Assembly (NCBI GenBank): GCA_020650975.1
Contig: JAIPMN010001454.1
Coordinates: 8,863 to 31,254 of the forward strand
Length of the DNA stretch: 22,392 nucleotides
From: Apostichopus californicus
Taxonomy: Eukaryota > Echinodermata > Holothuroidea > Aspidochirotida > Stichopodidae
Direction: 5' to 3'
Part shown: piece by piece, positions 22,057 through 22,392 of the stretch
How positions within the stretch are numbered: the stretch's first letter is position 1
Layout of the letters: the number at the start of each line of letters is the position of its first letter
Notes under the pieces: model-generated
Seen by the model: the letters and a program-made list of their open reading frames with translations, nothing else
Database searches by the model: none
What the model was told of the DNA's origin: nothing
Translations under genes and position numbers: made by a program

Positions 22057-22098
22057 CAAATTAGCCGCCACTCTCTTCAAATTAGCCGGCACTCACTT
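22057..22098. repeat. Subterminal 21-bp tandem duplication
   Basis: Two adjacent 21-bp units beginning CAAATTAGCCG and differing at two positions. Each carries a CCG(C/G)CACT motif. They lie just inside the right end of the transposon, where hAT transposase-binding repeats are expected. A further CAAATTAGCC occurs at 21623. Confidence 0.85.
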
Positions 22099-22117
22099 TC
22101 TCCTGGCTACAACACTG

Positions 22118-22392
22118 TATATATATATATAATATATATATTGTTAGTTAGGCTATGTACCGATGTAATGAATGTAATGTGATGTCATTGACCTATATAG
22201 TAAAAGGCTATACGTCGTTTGATATTACTGTCTCCAGCAATCATATACAAGCTACAGGAGGTCTCTCAAACTCGCATCATCATATTTGGTAACGAATCAG
22301 TCAAATGAATAAACACATAGCCTATACCTGTATTGTGTTGTGCTGTTCATGTAGCTTTACCCGGCATTTTATCTGATATTAGACTATAAACA
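22118..22392. other. TA microsatellite and non-coding flank
   Basis: A TA-rich microsatellite (22118-22140) directly follows the right transposon end. The remaining 250 bp are A+T-rich with no ORF, splice-flanked exon or repeat that I recognise. Confidence 0.75.

Larger units (their letters stand above)
20999..22117. mobile_element. Composite hAT-like non-autonomous DNA transposon
   Basis: The ends are perfect 14-bp inverted repeats: CAGTGTTGTAGCCA at 20999-21012 and its reverse complement at 22104-22117. The CAGTG start is typical of hAT elements. Both ends carry GC-rich subterminal motifs of form CCG(C/G)CACT, at 21039, 21059, 21091, 22065 and 22086, with related CCGTCAC at 21114. The base composition is strikingly richer in G+C than the flanks. 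No transposase is present; the short ORFs inside are fragments of repeats. hAT elements make 8-bp target duplications. Here the flanks are TATAGGAT and TATATATA, so a duplication is not demonstrable, possibly because the right flank is a TA microsatellite. The total length of 1119 bp suits a non-autonomous element. Confidence 0.65.

Noticed and set aside
21304..22132. Chain of short ORFs over 21304-22132 as transposase remnants
   Set aside because: They translate the GC-rich ends and internal repeats of a non-autonomous element. No hAT transposase motifs are seen.
1..22392. tRNA, rRNA, CRISPR arrays or bacterial operon signals
   Set aside because: No cloverleaf or B-box-like sequence, no regularly spaced direct repeats with unique spacers, and gene structure is plainly eukaryotic.

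Overview
The window is animal nuclear DNA. It is A+T-rich, carries long introns, and has GT-AG splice signals around short exons that encode a deeply conserved eukaryotic protein. I place it as a marine invertebrate, perhaps an echinoderm or another invertebrate deuterostome. That rests only on general texture: frequent tacatgta-type words, taggcctac words, and hAT-like repeats starting CAGTGGCGGA. It is not a firm identification.

The one gene I can support is on the minus strand. It encodes a B56 (PPP2R5, alpha/epsilon class) regulatory subunit of protein phosphatase 2A. Four consecutive exons are present, read from high to low coordinates: A 19138-19334 (or a longer first-exon form starting at 19437/19455), B 7460-7561, C 6468-6560 and D 1528-1658. 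Their phases fit together perfectly and give about 174 residues of the N-terminal HEAT-repeat half. That includes the acidic loop between the first HEAT repeats and most of the pocket that binds LxxIxE motifs. The rest of the protein lies beyond base 1. The canonical basic N-terminus (if used) lies beyond base 22392. Introns are about 11.6 kb (A-B), 0.9 kb (B-C) and 4.8 kb (C-D), plus partial introns at both ends. The intron after exon D appears to use a GC donor (CAG|gcaagt).

Upstream of exon A, 20999-22117 is a composite, hAT-like non-autonomous DNA transposon. It has 14-bp perfect terminal inverted repeats, GC-rich subterminal motifs, a second hAT-type terminus nested inside, and a 49-bp internal direct repeat. 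A two-copy tandem repeat of about 43 bp abuts its left end exactly. Introns hold little else: a 5 x 21-bp tandem repeat (10899-11003), four 12-base poly-G/poly-C runs, short palindromes, microsatellites, and a few unrecognised ORF-like patches.

I see no new multigene system. The points worth checking are the GC-AG intron, the apparent alternative first exon of the B56 gene, and the layered transposon. Protein comparisons are to family sequences as I remember them; no search was run.
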